Source: Streptomyces harbinensis (lineage in GTDB: Bacteria > Actinomycetota > Actinomycetes > Streptomycetales > Streptomycetaceae). Taken from it: a stretch of DNA of 64,000 bases. The translations under genes and the position numbers were made by a program. How positions within the stretch are numbered: position 1 is the first letter of the stretch; every line of letters starts with the position of its first letter. Below, piece after piece: positions 44,197 through 56,300 of this stretch. The stretch is from positions 532,452-596,451 of the forward strand of contig NZ_FPAB01000005.1 in assembly GCF_900116145.1 (NCBI RefSeq), written 5' to 3'. Below the pieces are notes generated by a model. That model was given only the letters and a program-made list of their open reading frames with translations, ran no database searches and had not been told where the DNA came from.

Positions 44197-44362
44197 TCGC
44201 CCTCCCCCCGCCTGGTCGCCACCGCACACGGGTGGCGCCTGCGGCTCAGCCGCGCGGCGGTCCAGTAGCCGGAAGCACGTGCCCGGGTCCGCCGGGAGCG
44301 GGCCTGCCTCCGCTGCCTGCCGGTCGGTCGGCCCTCCTCGGCACCCACCCTGACGCGACGAC

Positions 44363-44400
44363 GCCGGCCCCGGCCCCCCGAGCGGGGGGCCGGGGCCGGC
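44363..44400. terminator. Perfect 17-bp hairpin between HTH gene and reductase gene
   Basis: 44363-44379 and 44384-44400 are exact inverted repeats of G and C only, with a GAGC loop, in the convergent gap. It probably terminates transcription from both sides, including the PTM-type operon. Confidence 0.75.
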
Positions 44401-44419
44401 CTACGGGTGCCGCGCGCGG

Positions 44420-45484
44420 CTACAGTTCGACCAGGACCTTGCCCCGGTTCGCCGCCTGTCCGGTGTACAGCGAGCGGTAGGCGCCCGGCAGGGCGTCGAA
44501 GCCGCGGTGGATCGTCTGGTGGTAGGTCAGCTCGCCCTTGCGGATCAGCCCGCCCACCTCCTCGTGCAGTGCGTCCAGCATCTCCTCCGTATACCACTCG
44601 TCGGCGAAGATGCCCCGGATCGTGGTGCGCGGGAACATGATGTACGGCAGCAGCCGCGGCCCGGTCCAGTCGCCGTTGACCGTGGTGGACCACTGCCAGC
44701 ACACCGCCACCTGGCTGTGCACGTTGAGCATGGTGAACACCGCGTCGGTCACGGTGCCGCCCAGGTTGTCGAAGTACTTGTCGACACCGTCCGGGGCCGC
44801 CTCCGCCAGTGCCGCGCGCACCGTGTCGGTGTCGTCGCCCTGCCGGTAGGTCACCACCGCGTCGAAGCCCAGCTCCGTCAGATACGCCGCCTTGCCCGGC
44901 GAGGAGGTGGTGCCCACCACCCGGGCGCCGGCCCGCTTGGCGAGCTGGCCGACCAGTGTGCCCACCGTGCCGGACGCCCCGGAGATCACCACCGTGTCCC
45001 CGGCCCGCACCGTCAGGAACGTCTTCAGCGCGCCGAACGCCGTGATCCCCGGCGTCCCCATCACGCCCAGCGCCGTGGACAGCGGCAGCAGTTCGTCGTA
45101 CCGGCGCGGGTCCAGCTTCCGGAACGGCGGCAGCGCCACCGGGAACTCGCCGTCCTCGTCGTCCCACACCGTCTGCCCGCCGGTGGAGACCACATGGCTG
45201 CGCCAGCCGCCGTACCCCTGCACCAGATCCCCGACCCGGTGCGAGGCGCGCGGCCCGGCCTCGATCACCTCCATGATCGAGTCACCGCGCACCGTCGCCC
45301 CGATCGGCGTCTGGAGGGTGAGCCCCACCAGATACGGGTCGACCGACACATAGCGGGTCCGCAGCAGCATCTGGTCCTCCGCCAGGGAGGCCGGATCGAA
45401 CTCCTCGGTCACCTTGCGGTAGATCCGGTCGGTGTCCGGGATCCCCGGGATGTGCTCGGCGACGACCCATTTGTGTACCTGCAC
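44420..45484 (-). CDS. Medium-chain NADPH-dependent reductase (IkaC-like), PTM-type cluster
   Basis: The 354-residue zinc-independent MDR reductase is of the alkenal/prostaglandin reductase type: YVSVDPYLVG, VISGASGTVGTLVGQLAKRAGARVVG (NADPH loop) and YFDNLGGTVTDAVFTML. In polycyclic tetramate macrolactam pathways the corresponding alcohol-dehydrogenase-like enzyme (IkaC in ikarugamycin, OX4 in HSAF) closes the inner ring reductively. That assignment rests on cluster context. The GTG start shares one base with the upstream TAG (TAGTG), and GAGGAG is 7 nt before. Confidence 0.85.
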   Translation of the reverse strand: MQVHKWVVAEHIPGIPDTDRIYRKVTEEFDPASLAEDQMLLRTRYVSVDPYLVGLTLQTPIGATVRGDSIMEVIEAGPRASHRVGDLVQGYGGWRSHVVSTGGQTVWDDEDGEFPVALPPFRKLDPRRYDELLPLSTALGVMGTPGITAFGALKTFLTVRAGDTVVISGASGTVGTLVGQLAKRAGARVVGTTSSPGKAAYLTELGFDAVVTYRQGDDTDTVRAALAEAAPDGVDKYFDNLGGTVTDAVFTMLNVHSQVAVCWQWSTTVNGDWTGPRLLPYIMFPRTTIRGIFADEWYTEEMLDALHEEVGGLIRKGELTYHQTIHRGFDALPGAYRSLYTGQAANRGKVLVEL

Positions 45485-47265
45485 TACACGCTCCTCGATG
45501 ATGTGACGCTCGGATCGGCGGCGGCCGGGTCGGCGGCCGCCGCGGGGGAGGGAAAGCCGGCCAGGTCGAGCGGCGGTGGCTGCTTGCCGACCGGGATGGT
45601 CACCTGCGTGGGCAGCGGCGCGCTCTCGTCGATGCTCGCGGTGAAGTCCCGGCCGTCGTCCCGGCAGATGACCTGGGTGACCTGCCGGCCCGAGGCCACC
45701 GCCCGGATCAGCCCGCCGACGGTGACCCACACCCCGGCCAGATAGAAGTTGGACAGGCCGGGCAGCACGGGGCCGTTCTTGTTGATCTCCACCTCGACGG
45801 TCTCCCCGCCGTCCACGAACGGCTGCCAGCCGGGGAACCCGCCGTTGTAGGTGCCCGTGTACCGCACCTGGGTCAGCGGAGTGGAGACGTCCCGCACCGC
45901 GATCGCGTCCTTCAGACCGGGGAAGCGCTCCTCCAGGAAGTTCTCCACCGTGATCCGCGCCTGCCGCTTGGCCTGCGTGTACGCCTTGCCGTGCTTGACC
46001 GGCAGGGTGTGCAGCACCTGACCGCGCCGCACCCGCCCCGCCTGCTCCGGCACGTCGTCGCGCAACTCCCGCCAGGGGGCGGCCTCCGAGAAGTACGTCG
46101 CGAAGATGACCGTGGTCTCGTCCGGCGACAGCTCCGGGTAGTGGCAGCTGCGGAACTGCACGTTCATGCTGGGATGCCGCATGCCGGTCAGCTTGGCCGC
46201 CATGCTCTCCTCCAGCAGATACGTGGTGCACGGCTCGCCCTCGGGGAACGGCCGGCGCAGCCCGAAGAACAGCGACACATAGCCGGGGGAGATCGTGCCC
46301 GGCTCGTCGATCGTCTCGGTGAGCAGCTTGCGCCAGGTGTCGTTCAGATACCGGCCGCCGAGCATGCTCATCGCGGTGGTGTGCACATCGGCCGCCGACA
46401 CCACGATGTCGGCGCGGAACTCCCGGCCGTCGTCCAGCCGTACCCCCACCGCCTTGTCGTGCTCGACGAGGATCTTCTCCACCTTGGCGTTGTAGGTGAT
46501 CTCCCCGCCCAGCCGCAGATAGCGCTGCTCGACGGAGCGGGCCAGCGCCAGCGAACCGCCCTCCGGCACCCCGGCCGAGCCGTTGGCGTGCGAGGCCAGC
46601 TGGAACCAGAACGGCAGCACGGGGAAGTCGGGGTGCTTCTCGTACAGCACGTAGTTGAACGCCTCGCGCAGCACCGGATGCTGGAACTTCGCGGCGTAGT
46701 CGGTCATCAGCTCGGTGATCGACTTGCGGATGGCGTTGAAGTACGGCAGGAACGAGGCCAGCATCCGCCACCGCTCCCACCGCCCCATCAGGCCCACCGG
46801 CTTGAGGAACGGGTACACCGCCAGGGCCTTCTGGAAGGTGCGCACCCCGTCGCAGAAGTTCTTGATGCGGCGGGCGTCGGCCGGCGAGATCTCCAGCAGA
46901 TGGGCCTGGAGACGGTCCGGGTCGGAGTAGAAGTACACCGGCTGGCCGCCCCGCACCCGCACGATGTTGAACACGTCGAACTGGCGCATCTCCTTGCCCT
47001 GCAAGGCCCCCAGTTCCAGCCAGATCTGGTGCATCTCGTTGCCGGGACCGCTGCCCAGCAGCCAGCTGACGCACCAGTCGAAGGTGAAGTCGCCGCGCTC
47101 CCAGGCGGTGCAGGAACCGCCCGGGATCTCGTGCATCTCGAAGACGCGCGTGGTGTAGCCGTTCATCTGCGCGTAGCAGCCGGTGGACAGGCCCCCCAGG
47201 CCGCCGCCGATGATGATCATCGACTGCCTGGCGCCCGGGGTGCCGGAATTGGTGGGGGATGACAT
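45484..47265 (-). CDS. FAD-dependent phytoene-desaturase-like oxidoreductase (IkaB-like), PTM-type cluster
   Basis: The 593-residue flavoprotein has the ADP-binding motif MIIIGGGLGGLSTGCYA with the acidic end RVFEMHE, a PGGSCTAWERGDFTFDWC segment, and a C-terminal FAD motif NFYLAGVWVTVGGLIRAVASG, as in carotenoid desaturase/isomerase-like enzymes. In PTM pathways one or two such enzymes build the carbocycles. Only one is present here, as in ikarugamycin. ATG 47265 has AAGGAG 9 nt upstream. An earlier ATG at 47310 overlaps the PKS-NRPS stop (ATGA) but lacks a site. Confidence 0.9.
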   Translation of the reverse strand: MSSPTNSGTPGARQSMIIIGGGLGGLSTGCYAQMNGYTTRVFEMHEIPGGSCTAWERGDFTFDWCVSWLLGSGPGNEMHQIWLELGALQGKEMRQFDVFNIVRVRGGQPVYFYSDPDRLQAHLLEISPADARRIKNFCDGVRTFQKALAVYPFLKPVGLMGRWERWRMLASFLPYFNAIRKSITELMTDYAAKFQHPVLREAFNYVLYEKHPDFPVLPFWFQLASHANGSAGVPEGGSLALARSVEQRYLRLGGEITYNAKVEKILVEHDKAVGVRLDDGREFRADIVVSAADVHTTAMSMLGGRYLNDTWRKLLTETIDEPGTISPGYVSLFFGLRRPFPEGEPCTTYLLEESMAAKLTGMRHPSMNVQFRSCHYPELSPDETTVIFATYFSEAAPWRELRDDVPEQAGRVRRGQVLHTLPVKHGKAYTQAKRQARITVENFLEERFPGLKDAIAVRDVSTPLTQVRYTGTYNGGFPGWQPFVDGGETVEVEINKNGPVLPGLSNFYLAGVWVTVGGLIRAVASGRQVTQVICRDDGRDFTASIDESAPLPTQVTIPVGKQPPPLDLAGFPSPAAAADPAAADPSVTSSRSV

Positions 47266-47306
47266 GGCGCTGTGCTCCTTGATGTCGACCGGTCGGGCCG
47301 CAGGCG

Positions 47307-50300
47307 TCATGCCTCGTCACCGCCGGTGAGAATGGCGCGCGCCAGGCGCGCGTTGTGCTCGACCGGGCCCGGATCGAGCATGTCGGCGTGCCGGCCCACC
47401 CCGCGCAGCACTTCGGTCCCGGTACGGGAAGCGCCGTGCCAGCTGCCCTCGGCGCCGCCCGCGTATGCCTGGTGGTTCTCCTCGTCGCTGATCACCGAGA
47501 TCCGCGCCCCGGTGGAGCCGGGGTTGGCGGTGCGGCCGGTGAACTCCAGGTAGTCCTTCGCCTGCTCCCGGGTCTTCTCGGCCACCAGCGCCGACCCGGT
47601 GTGCTTGTGCAGGTGCTCGGCCAGCTCGCGCTCGAAGACCGCCAGATGCTCCGGGCCCAGCTCGTAGGACTCCTCCACCCGCAGCGAGTCGACGATGACG
47701 ACGTGGCGCACCGTACGGCCGCGCTCCTCCAGCTCCTTGGCCACCTCGAAGGCGAGGTTGCCACCGAGGGAGTAGCCGAGCAGGTCCAGCGCGCCGGACG
47801 GCTGCCGCTCCACCACCAGATCGGCGTAGCGGGCCACCTTGTCCTCGCCCATCAGGTAGTTGAAGGCGATGACGTCGTGCTCGGGGAGCTGCGCGGCGAA
47901 CGCCCGGTACACCAGGCCGTGGCCGCCGGCCGGCGGGAAGCAGAACACCGCCTGCCCCGCCCCCTCGTTGAACCGCAGATACGGCAGCGATCCCTCGATC
48001 TCACCGGTGACGATCCGCTCCACGGTCTTGGCCATCCCGTGCAGCGTGGTCACCTGGAACAGCCGGCTCACCGGGATGGAGATGCCGAACTCCGCCTGGA
48101 GGTGGTAGATCAGCTCGATCAGCCGGATGGAGCTGCCGCCCGACTCGAAGAAGTCGTGCGCCAGACCGGGGCCCGGGGCCTCGATGCCCAGCAGCCGCTG
48201 CCAGTGGTCCGCCATCCGGGTCTCGTACAGGGTGACCGGCGCCTCGTACGCCGGGCCGCTGCCGGTGTCGCCGCCGGGGGCCGGCAGGGCCGCCACGTCC
48301 ACCTTGCCGTTGGGGGTGAGCGGCAGCTCGGTCAGCGTGGTGAAGTGGGTGGGGATCATGAACGTCGGCAGATAGTCCGCCAGGTGCTGCCGCACGTCCC
48401 GCCAGTCGAGCTCCGCGCCGGGCGCCGGCACACCGTAGGCGCACAGCACGTTCTCGCCGCCGGCGTCCGGCCGCACGGTGACCTGCGCCTGCGCGAGCGC
48501 CGGGTAGGCCGCCAGGTGCGACTCGATCTCGCCGATCTCGATCCGGTGCCCGCGCACCTTGATCTGCGAGTCGGCCCGCCCCAGCAGATGGACGGTGCCG
48601 GCCGCGTCCCAGTGCGCCAGGTCGCCGGTACGGTACAGCCGCACGGGGTGCTCGCCGTCCAGGGTGCGGGTGAGGAACCGCTCGGCGGTCAGCTCCGGGT
48701 CGCCGAGGTAGCCGAGCGCCACCCCGTCGCCGCCGATCCACAGCTCGCCGGGGACCCCGGGCGGCACCGGCTCGCCGCGCCCGTCCAGGATGTACAGCGC
48801 GCTGCCGGGGAACGGCCGGCCGATGGGCACCATCCGGCCGCCCTCGACGGTGTCGGCCGGGCCCTCGAACCAGGAGCTGTCGATGGTCGCCTCAGTAAGC
48901 CCGTAGGAGTTCACCAGCCGCCCGGCGCCCAGCGCCCGCAGCCGCTCGTACTCCTCGGCCTTCCAGGAGTCGGAGCCGACGATCAGCAGCCGCAGGAAGT
49001 CCAGCCGCTCGCCGCTGTTCTCGCAGTGCCGGATCAGGGTCCGCGCCACGGCGGGGACGAACTCGCCGCAGTCCACCGCCTCGGCCCGCATCACCGCGTA
49101 CAGCCGGGCCGTGTTGAACAGCACCTCGCGGCCGATCAGCACCAGCGTGCCGCCCGAGCACAGGGCGCGGGTCAGATCGCCGGTGAAGACGTCGAAGGCG
49201 GGGCCGGCCATCTGGAGATGGGTCCGGACGTCACCGTCCTCCAAGCCGTACTCGGTGCGCCAGCCGGCGTACGCGGCGGCCAGGTTGCGGTGGCTGACCG
49301 CGACCGCCTTGGGCCGGCCGGTGGAGCCGGAGGTGTAGATGACGTACGCCGGGGAGTCCGGGTCCGGGTCCGGGTCGGGGTCCGGGTCGGAGTCCGCTCC
49401 GGCGGCCGGGGCGGGGCCGTCGCCCGCCGTCTGGCCCGCCAGCAGTTCGTCGACCGTCACCACCGGCCCCGGCAGCCCCGCGCCGGTGTCCCGGCCGCCG
49501 ATGACCAGCGCGGCACCGGCGTGGCGCACCATGTAGGCGAGCCGGTCGGCGGGGTAGTCCGGGTCGAGCGGCAGATAGGCGCCGCCGGCCTTGAGCACCG
49601 CGAGCAGCGCGATGATCAGCTCGGGCGACTTCTCCAGACACAGCGCCACCACCGTGCCCGCGCCCACGCCGCGCGCCCGCAGCGCCGCCGCCAGTTCCGC
49701 GGCCCGCGCCTCCAGTTCGCCGTAGGTCAGCTGCCGGGTCGGCCCGCTCTCGGCGGGCGCGGCCACCGCGACCGCCTCCGGGGCGCGCCGGGCCGCCTCG
49801 GCGATCAGCCGGGGCACCGGGGGGTGTTCCCGGCCGCCGGTGTGGGCGGCGCCGCTCCACTCGGTGAGGATGCGGTGCCGTTCGCCGCCGGACAGCATCG
49901 GCAGCCCGCTGACGGTGGCGTCCGCCTGCGCGTGGGTGAGCGAGTGGAGCAGTTGCTGGTAGTGGCCGGCCAGCCGCCGCATGGTCTCCGGCTCGAAGAG
50001 GTCGGTGTTGTACTTGAACACGCAGTGGAACCTGCCGTCCGCCGCCTCCTCGTAGGCCGACAGCGTCAGGTCGAACTGGCCCTCCTCCTCCGGCAGTTCG
50101 ATGTACTCCAGCTTGTAGCCGTACTTCTCGGTGGCCACCTTGTGGTGCAGCAGGATGAACATCGCCTGGAAGACCGCCGACCGGCTCGGGTCGTGCGCGA
50201 GCCCCAGCTGCTCCACCAGCAGCGTGAACGGGTACTCCTGGTTGTCCAGGCCGCCCAGCACCGTGGTGCGCACCCGGTCCAGCAGCTCGGCCACGCTCGG

Positions 50301-53300
50301 GTCGCCGGCCAGCGAGACGTGCAGCGGCAGCGGGTTCACGAAGTACCCGTAGACGGCGCCGAACTCCTCCTGGGTGCGGCCGGTCACCGGCGAGCCGACG
50401 ATGATGTCGTCCTGTCCCGCGTACCGGTGCAGCAGCAGGTAGTAGGCGCTCAGCAGCACCATGAAGACGGTGACGTTGTGCTCGCGGGCCAGCGCGTGCA
50501 CCCGGGCGCTCAGCTCGGCGTCCAGCGCGAAGAACTCCGAGGCCCCGTTGTGGGTGAGCACCGCGGGCCGCGGCTTGTCGGTGGGCAGTGCCAGCACCGG
50601 CACCTCGTCGGGCAGCTGCCCGCGCCAGTAGTCGAGCATCTTGCGGGCCTCGCGGCCGGCCAGGAACTGGTTCTGCCAGTTGAGGAAGTCCAGGTAGCGG
50701 GCGGCCACCGGCGGCAGCTCGACCTCCTGGCCCCGCCGCATCCCCTCGTACAGGGCCAGCAGTTCCTCAATGAAGGTGAAGGTGGAGATCGCGTCCGAGA
50801 TGATGTGGTGGACGGCCTTGGTGATCACCCACCGGTCGGGGCCGCGCCGGAACAGCCGGAAGCGGATCAGCGGATCGTGCGCCAGGTCGTACGGCTTGCG
50901 GTACTCGTGGATGATCATCTGATAGATGTCGTCCCAGTCGCGGTCCTCGACCTCGAAGAGCGCGACGTCCTCCTTGATCTCCGGCGAGATCCGCTGCACC
51001 GCCTTCCCCTCGACCAGCACGAAGTTCGCCCGCAGCACCGGGTGCCGGGCCAGCAGCCGGCGGAACGCCTCGAACATCAGGTCCGGGTCGAGCTCCACCC
51101 GCACCTCGACCGCGCCGCCGATGTTGTACGCGAAACCGTCCGGGTTCAGCTGCTTCAGGAACCACAGCGCCTGCTGGTTCTGCGTCAGCGGGAACGCGGA
51201 CTCGTCCTCGTACCGCTCCACCGCCGTCGCCGCCGTGCCCTCGCCCTCCTCGGCCAGCAGCTCCAGCAGCCCCTCGTGCAGCTGCGTGATCAGCTCACCG
51301 GCCGGGGCGCTGGAGAGCAGCGCCACCACCGGCAGCGCGATGCCCACCTCGGCCACCACCCGGGCCCGCAGCTCCATCGCCAGCAGCGAGTCCAGACCCA
51401 GCAGATTCAGGCTCACCGCCGGATCGACCTGCTCGGCCCGCACCCGCAGCACCTGCGCCACCAGCGTGGTGAACCGCTCGGTCAGCAGCAGCATCCGCTT
51501 GTCCGGGCTCGCCTGCCGGAACGCGTCCAGGAAGCTGCCGCCGTCCCCGTCGCCCGCCGCGTCCCCGGCCGCCCGCGCCAGGTCGGTCACCAGCCGGGGC
51601 GGCTCGGCGTACCAGGACATGAACACCGGCCAGTCCACCACCGTGGCCACCAGCAGCTGCGCCCGGTCCTGCCCGATGACCCGCTCCAGCACCGCCATGC
51701 CCGCCTCGGGCGCCAGCGAGGACATGCCCCGGCTGTTGCGGTAGTGCTCGATCAGGCCCAGCTCCTCGATCATGCCGGTCGCCCACGGACCCCAGTCCAG
51801 CGACAGCGCCGGCAGCCCCTGGGCCCGCCGGTGGTGCGCCAGCGCGTCCAGGAAGGCGTTGCCCGCCGCGTAGTTGGTCTGCCCGGCCGTGGTCAGCCAG
51901 GCCGCCACCGACGCGAACAGCACGAAGTGCTCCAGCGGCTCCCCGCTCAGCTGCCGGTGCAGCAGCGCCGCACCCACGACCTTCGGGTCGTGCACGGCGT
52001 CGAAGACGTCCCGCTCCATCTCCGGCACCAGCGTGTCCCGCACCTGGCCCGCCAGATGGAACACACCGCGGATCGGCGGCCCCTCGGCCCGCCGGTACCC
52101 CGCCAGCCAGCCGGCCAGCGCGTCCTCGTCGGTGATGTCCAGCGGGGCGAGGATCGGCTGCGCGCCCAGCGCCTCCAGCTCCTTCAGGAACCGCACATGG
52201 CGCCCGGCCGGCGAGCCCGGGTCCTGGTCGGCCCACCGCTCGCGCTCCGGCAGCCGGGTGCGGCCCACCAGGATCAGCCGCCGCGCACCGCGCTTGACCA
52301 GCGTGCGGCACAGCAGCCGGCCGAGCGCGCCGAACGCGCCCGTCACCAGATAGCTGCCGTCCGCCCGCAGCCGCAGCGGCAGCGGCCTGCTCAGCCCCTC
52401 GGCCGGCACCAGCCGGCTGGTGTGCCGCACCCCGGCGCGTACCGCGATCTCGTCCTCGCGCTCGGCGCCCTCACCGGCGTCGGCCAGCTCCCGCAGCAGC
52501 ACGAGCGCGTCGTCCTCCGGCGCGCCGTCGGCGGCCAGGTCGATCAGCTTGCCGCCGCGCCCGGTCAGCTCCTGTTGCCACAGCACCCGGCCGATGCCCC
52601 AGGCCGGCGCCCCCAGCGGCTCCACCGCATCGCCCGGTACCACCGGCTGCGCGGCGCGGGTGACCACGTGCACGGCGGTCGCCGCGCCCGTGTCCGGCGC
52701 CGCCAGCAGCGCCCTGGCCAGCGCGATCACCGAGTACGCGCCGGTGGTGGCGAGTTCACCGAACCGCTCGCGCGGCGCGTCGGCCAGCGCCGGCCGGTCC
52801 AGGTTCCACAGATGGACCACCCCGTCCACCGGCCCGAGCTCGGCCAGCAGCCGCCCCAGCTCGTCGGTCGAACCGGGATCGACGGTGCCGGTGCGCGCGG
52901 CGCGGTCCAGCGCGTACCCGCCGCCGGGGCGCACCAGATACGCCTCGCCGCCGGCCTCGCCGATCAGCGCGGCGAGCCGTTCGGCGAGCCCGCCGGCGTC
53001 GGCGAGCAGCACCAGCCGGCCGCCGATCCGCACCGGCTCCGCCGTCTCGGGCAGCGGGCACGGCACCCAGCTCGGCTCGGTGAGCCAGCTGTCGATGGTG
53101 GAAAGACCCACCGTGGTGGCCGCCTTCTCCACATCGGCGGCGCGGAAGCCGGCGACGCGGCCCAGCGGCGTCCCGTCGGCGCCGTCGTACACGGCGATGT
53201 CACCGGTGAGTTCGCCGTCCTCGTCGCCGGTGACGGTGGCGTGCACCCACAGCTCGCGGTCGCCGACCGGGTCCATGCGCACCTCGGCGATCGACAGCGG

Positions 53301-56300
53301 CAGCCGGATGCCGGTGCCCTCCGGGTCGCCGGGCGCGGTGAGCAACTGCGGGGTGAGCAGCGACTGGAAGCAGGAATCCAGCAGCACCGGGTGCATGTGG
53401 TGCGCCGCCGCGTCCTCGCCCAGGCCCTCGGGCGGCCGGATCCGGGCCAGCGCCTCGCCCTCGCCGATCCACACCTCCTCGATGCCCTGGAACGCCGGCC
53501 CGTAGTGGTAGCCGAGCGCGGCCAGCTGCGCGTAGCAGTCCGGGCCGGCCAGATGGCGGACGGCGCGGGAGCGTACCGCCGCGGTGTCCAGCGGCGCGGT
53601 CAGCGTCCGGCGCTGCCCGGCGCGCACGGTGCCGGTGGCGTGCACGGTGGGCTCGGCGCCCACGGTGGCGACGGAGAACGCGGCGGCGTCGGAGGAGAAC
53701 GACAGCTGGACGGTGCGGGGTTCGCCGTCCGGGAGGAACAGCGCCTTGCGCAGCTCGATGTCGGCCAGCGCGGCGGTGCTGTCCGCGCCGCCGGTCAGCG
53801 CCCGCATCGCCTGGGCCGCCATCTCCAGATAGCCGGCGGCCGGGAACAGGACGCTGCCCTGGATGCGGTGGTCCTCCAGATACGGGGCGGCCTCCGCGTC
53901 CAGCTTCACCTCCCACACCGGCTCGGCGCCCCGGGTGCGGCGGCCGAGCAGCGGATGGTCCTGGTGGCCGAGCCGGATCTGCGCGACGGCGGGCGGCTCG
54001 ACCCAGTACCGGTCGCGGCGGAACGGGTAGCGCGGCAGCTCCACGGTGCGCCCGGCCGGGTGCAGGGCGTGCCAGTCCAGGGTGAAGCCCATGCCGTGCA
54101 GGGCGGCCAGGGAGAGGGTGAAGCGCTCGCGCTCGTCCGCCTTGCGGCGGATGGAGGCCAGGGTCACGCTGTCGGCGTCCCGCGCCTCGCAGCACTCGCG
54201 CAGGGAGTGCGCGAGGACGGGGTGCGGGCCGATCTCCAGGAAGACGCCGTAGCCGTCGTCCAGCAGCCGGTCCACGGCGGCCCGGAAGTGCACGGCCTCG
54301 CGGACGTTGCGCCACCAGTAGCCGGCGTCCAGCTCGGTGCCCTGGGCGACGGCGCCCGGCTCGGCGGTCAGGTACAGCGGCAGCTTGGCGCGCTGCGGCT
54401 TCAGGTCGGCGAGGGAGGTGAGCAGCTCGTCCTTGATCAGCTCCATACGCGGGCTGTGGTACGGGACGCCGACCTCCAGGAAGCGGGCGAAGATGTCCTC
54501 GGCGCCCAGCTCGGCCGCGATCCGCTCCAGCGCCTCGGTGTCACCGGCCAGCGTGACGGAGGTGGGGCTGTTGACGGCGGCGAGGGAGACCCGGTCCCCG
54601 TGCGGTCGCACCCGGCGGGCGGCCTCGGCCTCGGTGAGGCTGACGGCCAGCATGGAACCGGTGCCGATGAGCTTCTGCTGGAGCCGGCTGCGGTGCACCA
54701 CGATCTTGACCGCCTCGGGCAGGGTGTACACCCCGGCCTCGTAGAAGGCGGCCACCTCGCCGGTGCTGTGCCCGGTGATGGCGTCGGGACGCACGCCCTT
54801 GCTGCGCCACAGCGCGGCGAGGGCGATCTGGACGGCGAAGTTGGCGGGCTGGGCGAGCCAGGTCTCGCTCATCCGGGAGTCGGCCTCGTCGGCGTTCAGC
54901 TCCTGGGTGAGGGACCAGCCGGTCAGGGCGGCGATCTCCCGGTCGCAGCGGTCGATGACCTCGCGGTAGACGGGCTCGGTCGCGTACAGCTGGCGGCCCA
55001 TGGCCCACCACTGCGGACCCATGCCGGTGAACACCCACACCAGGCGGCGCTCCAGGCCCTCGCGCTGGGTGCCGGGCACGGCGTGCGGGTGGCTCTCGCC
55101 GCGGGCGACGGCGGCCAGCACCTCGTCCAGCGCCTCGGGGGAGTCGTAGACCAGCGACAGCCGCTGGTCCAGGTGCTGCCGCCGGTGGGCGAGGGTGTAG
55201 GCGGCGTCGGTGAGCCGGGTGCCGGTGGCCAGCCGCTCGCGCAGCCCGGCCGCCTGGGCGGCGAACGCCTGCGGGTCGCGGGCGGTCAGCGGCAGGACGT
55301 GGTACCCGTCGCGCTCGGCCGGCTCAGCGGTCTCGGCGGTTTCGGCGGGCTCGGGGACGGGCGGGGCCTCCTGGAGCAGCACGTGGGCGTTGGTGCCGCC
55401 GAAGCCGAAGGAGTTGACGCCGGCCCGAGCGGGGCCGCTGTGCGCCGGCCACGCGGTGGGCTCGCGCGGGATGCGGTACGGCAGCGAGGCCTCGTCGACC
55501 TGCGGGTTGACGGTCTCCAGGTTGATGTGCGGCGGGATGATCCGGTGCTTGAGGCTGAGCACGGTCTTGATCAGCCCGGCGACACCGGCGGCGGCCTCGG
55601 TGTGCCCGATGTTGGTCTTCACCGAGCCGACGTAGGTCTCGGCGCCGGGCTCGCGGCCGATCGCCAGCGCGCGGGCCAGGGCGTTCGCCTCCAGCGGGTC
55701 GCCGACGGGTGTGGAGGTGCCGTGCGCCTCGACGTACTGGAGGCTGCCGGGGGTGATGCCGGCCTCGGCGCAGACCCGTTCGATCAGGCTGACCTGGGCG
55801 TCGGGGTTGGGCACGGTGATGCCGTTGGTCCGGCCGTCCTGGTTGACGCCGCTGCCGATGATGACCGCGTGGATGGGGTCGCCGTCGCGCTGCGCGTCCG
55901 CAAGGCGCTTGATGGCGATCATGCCGACGCCCTCGGCGCGCACATAGCCGTTGGCGGCGGCGTCCAGGGTGCGGGAGCGGCCGTCGGGGGAGAGGAAGCC
56001 GCCCTTGGTCTCGGCGATGGTGTACTGCGGCGCCATGTGCAGGAGGGTGCCGCCGGCCAGCGCGACGGAGGTCTCGCCGCGCCGCAGGCTCTGGCAGGCG
56101 AGGTGGACGGCGACGAGCGAGCCGCTGCACGCGGTGTCCACGGAGACGGACGGGCCCCGGAAGTCGAAGCAGTACGAGATCCGGTTGGACACCATCGTCA
56201 TCATGGTGCCGGTGGCGGTGTGGGAGGCCAGGGTCTCGAAGCTCAGGTCGGCGAACTGGAGGATCTTGTAGTCGAGGGTGAACGCCCCGACGTAGACGCC

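Noticed and set aside
39660..44230. Integrated element with attachment sites around the mini-protein cassette
   Set aside because: No integrase, no tRNA gene and no flanking direct repeats were found, so only a compositional difference supports transfer.
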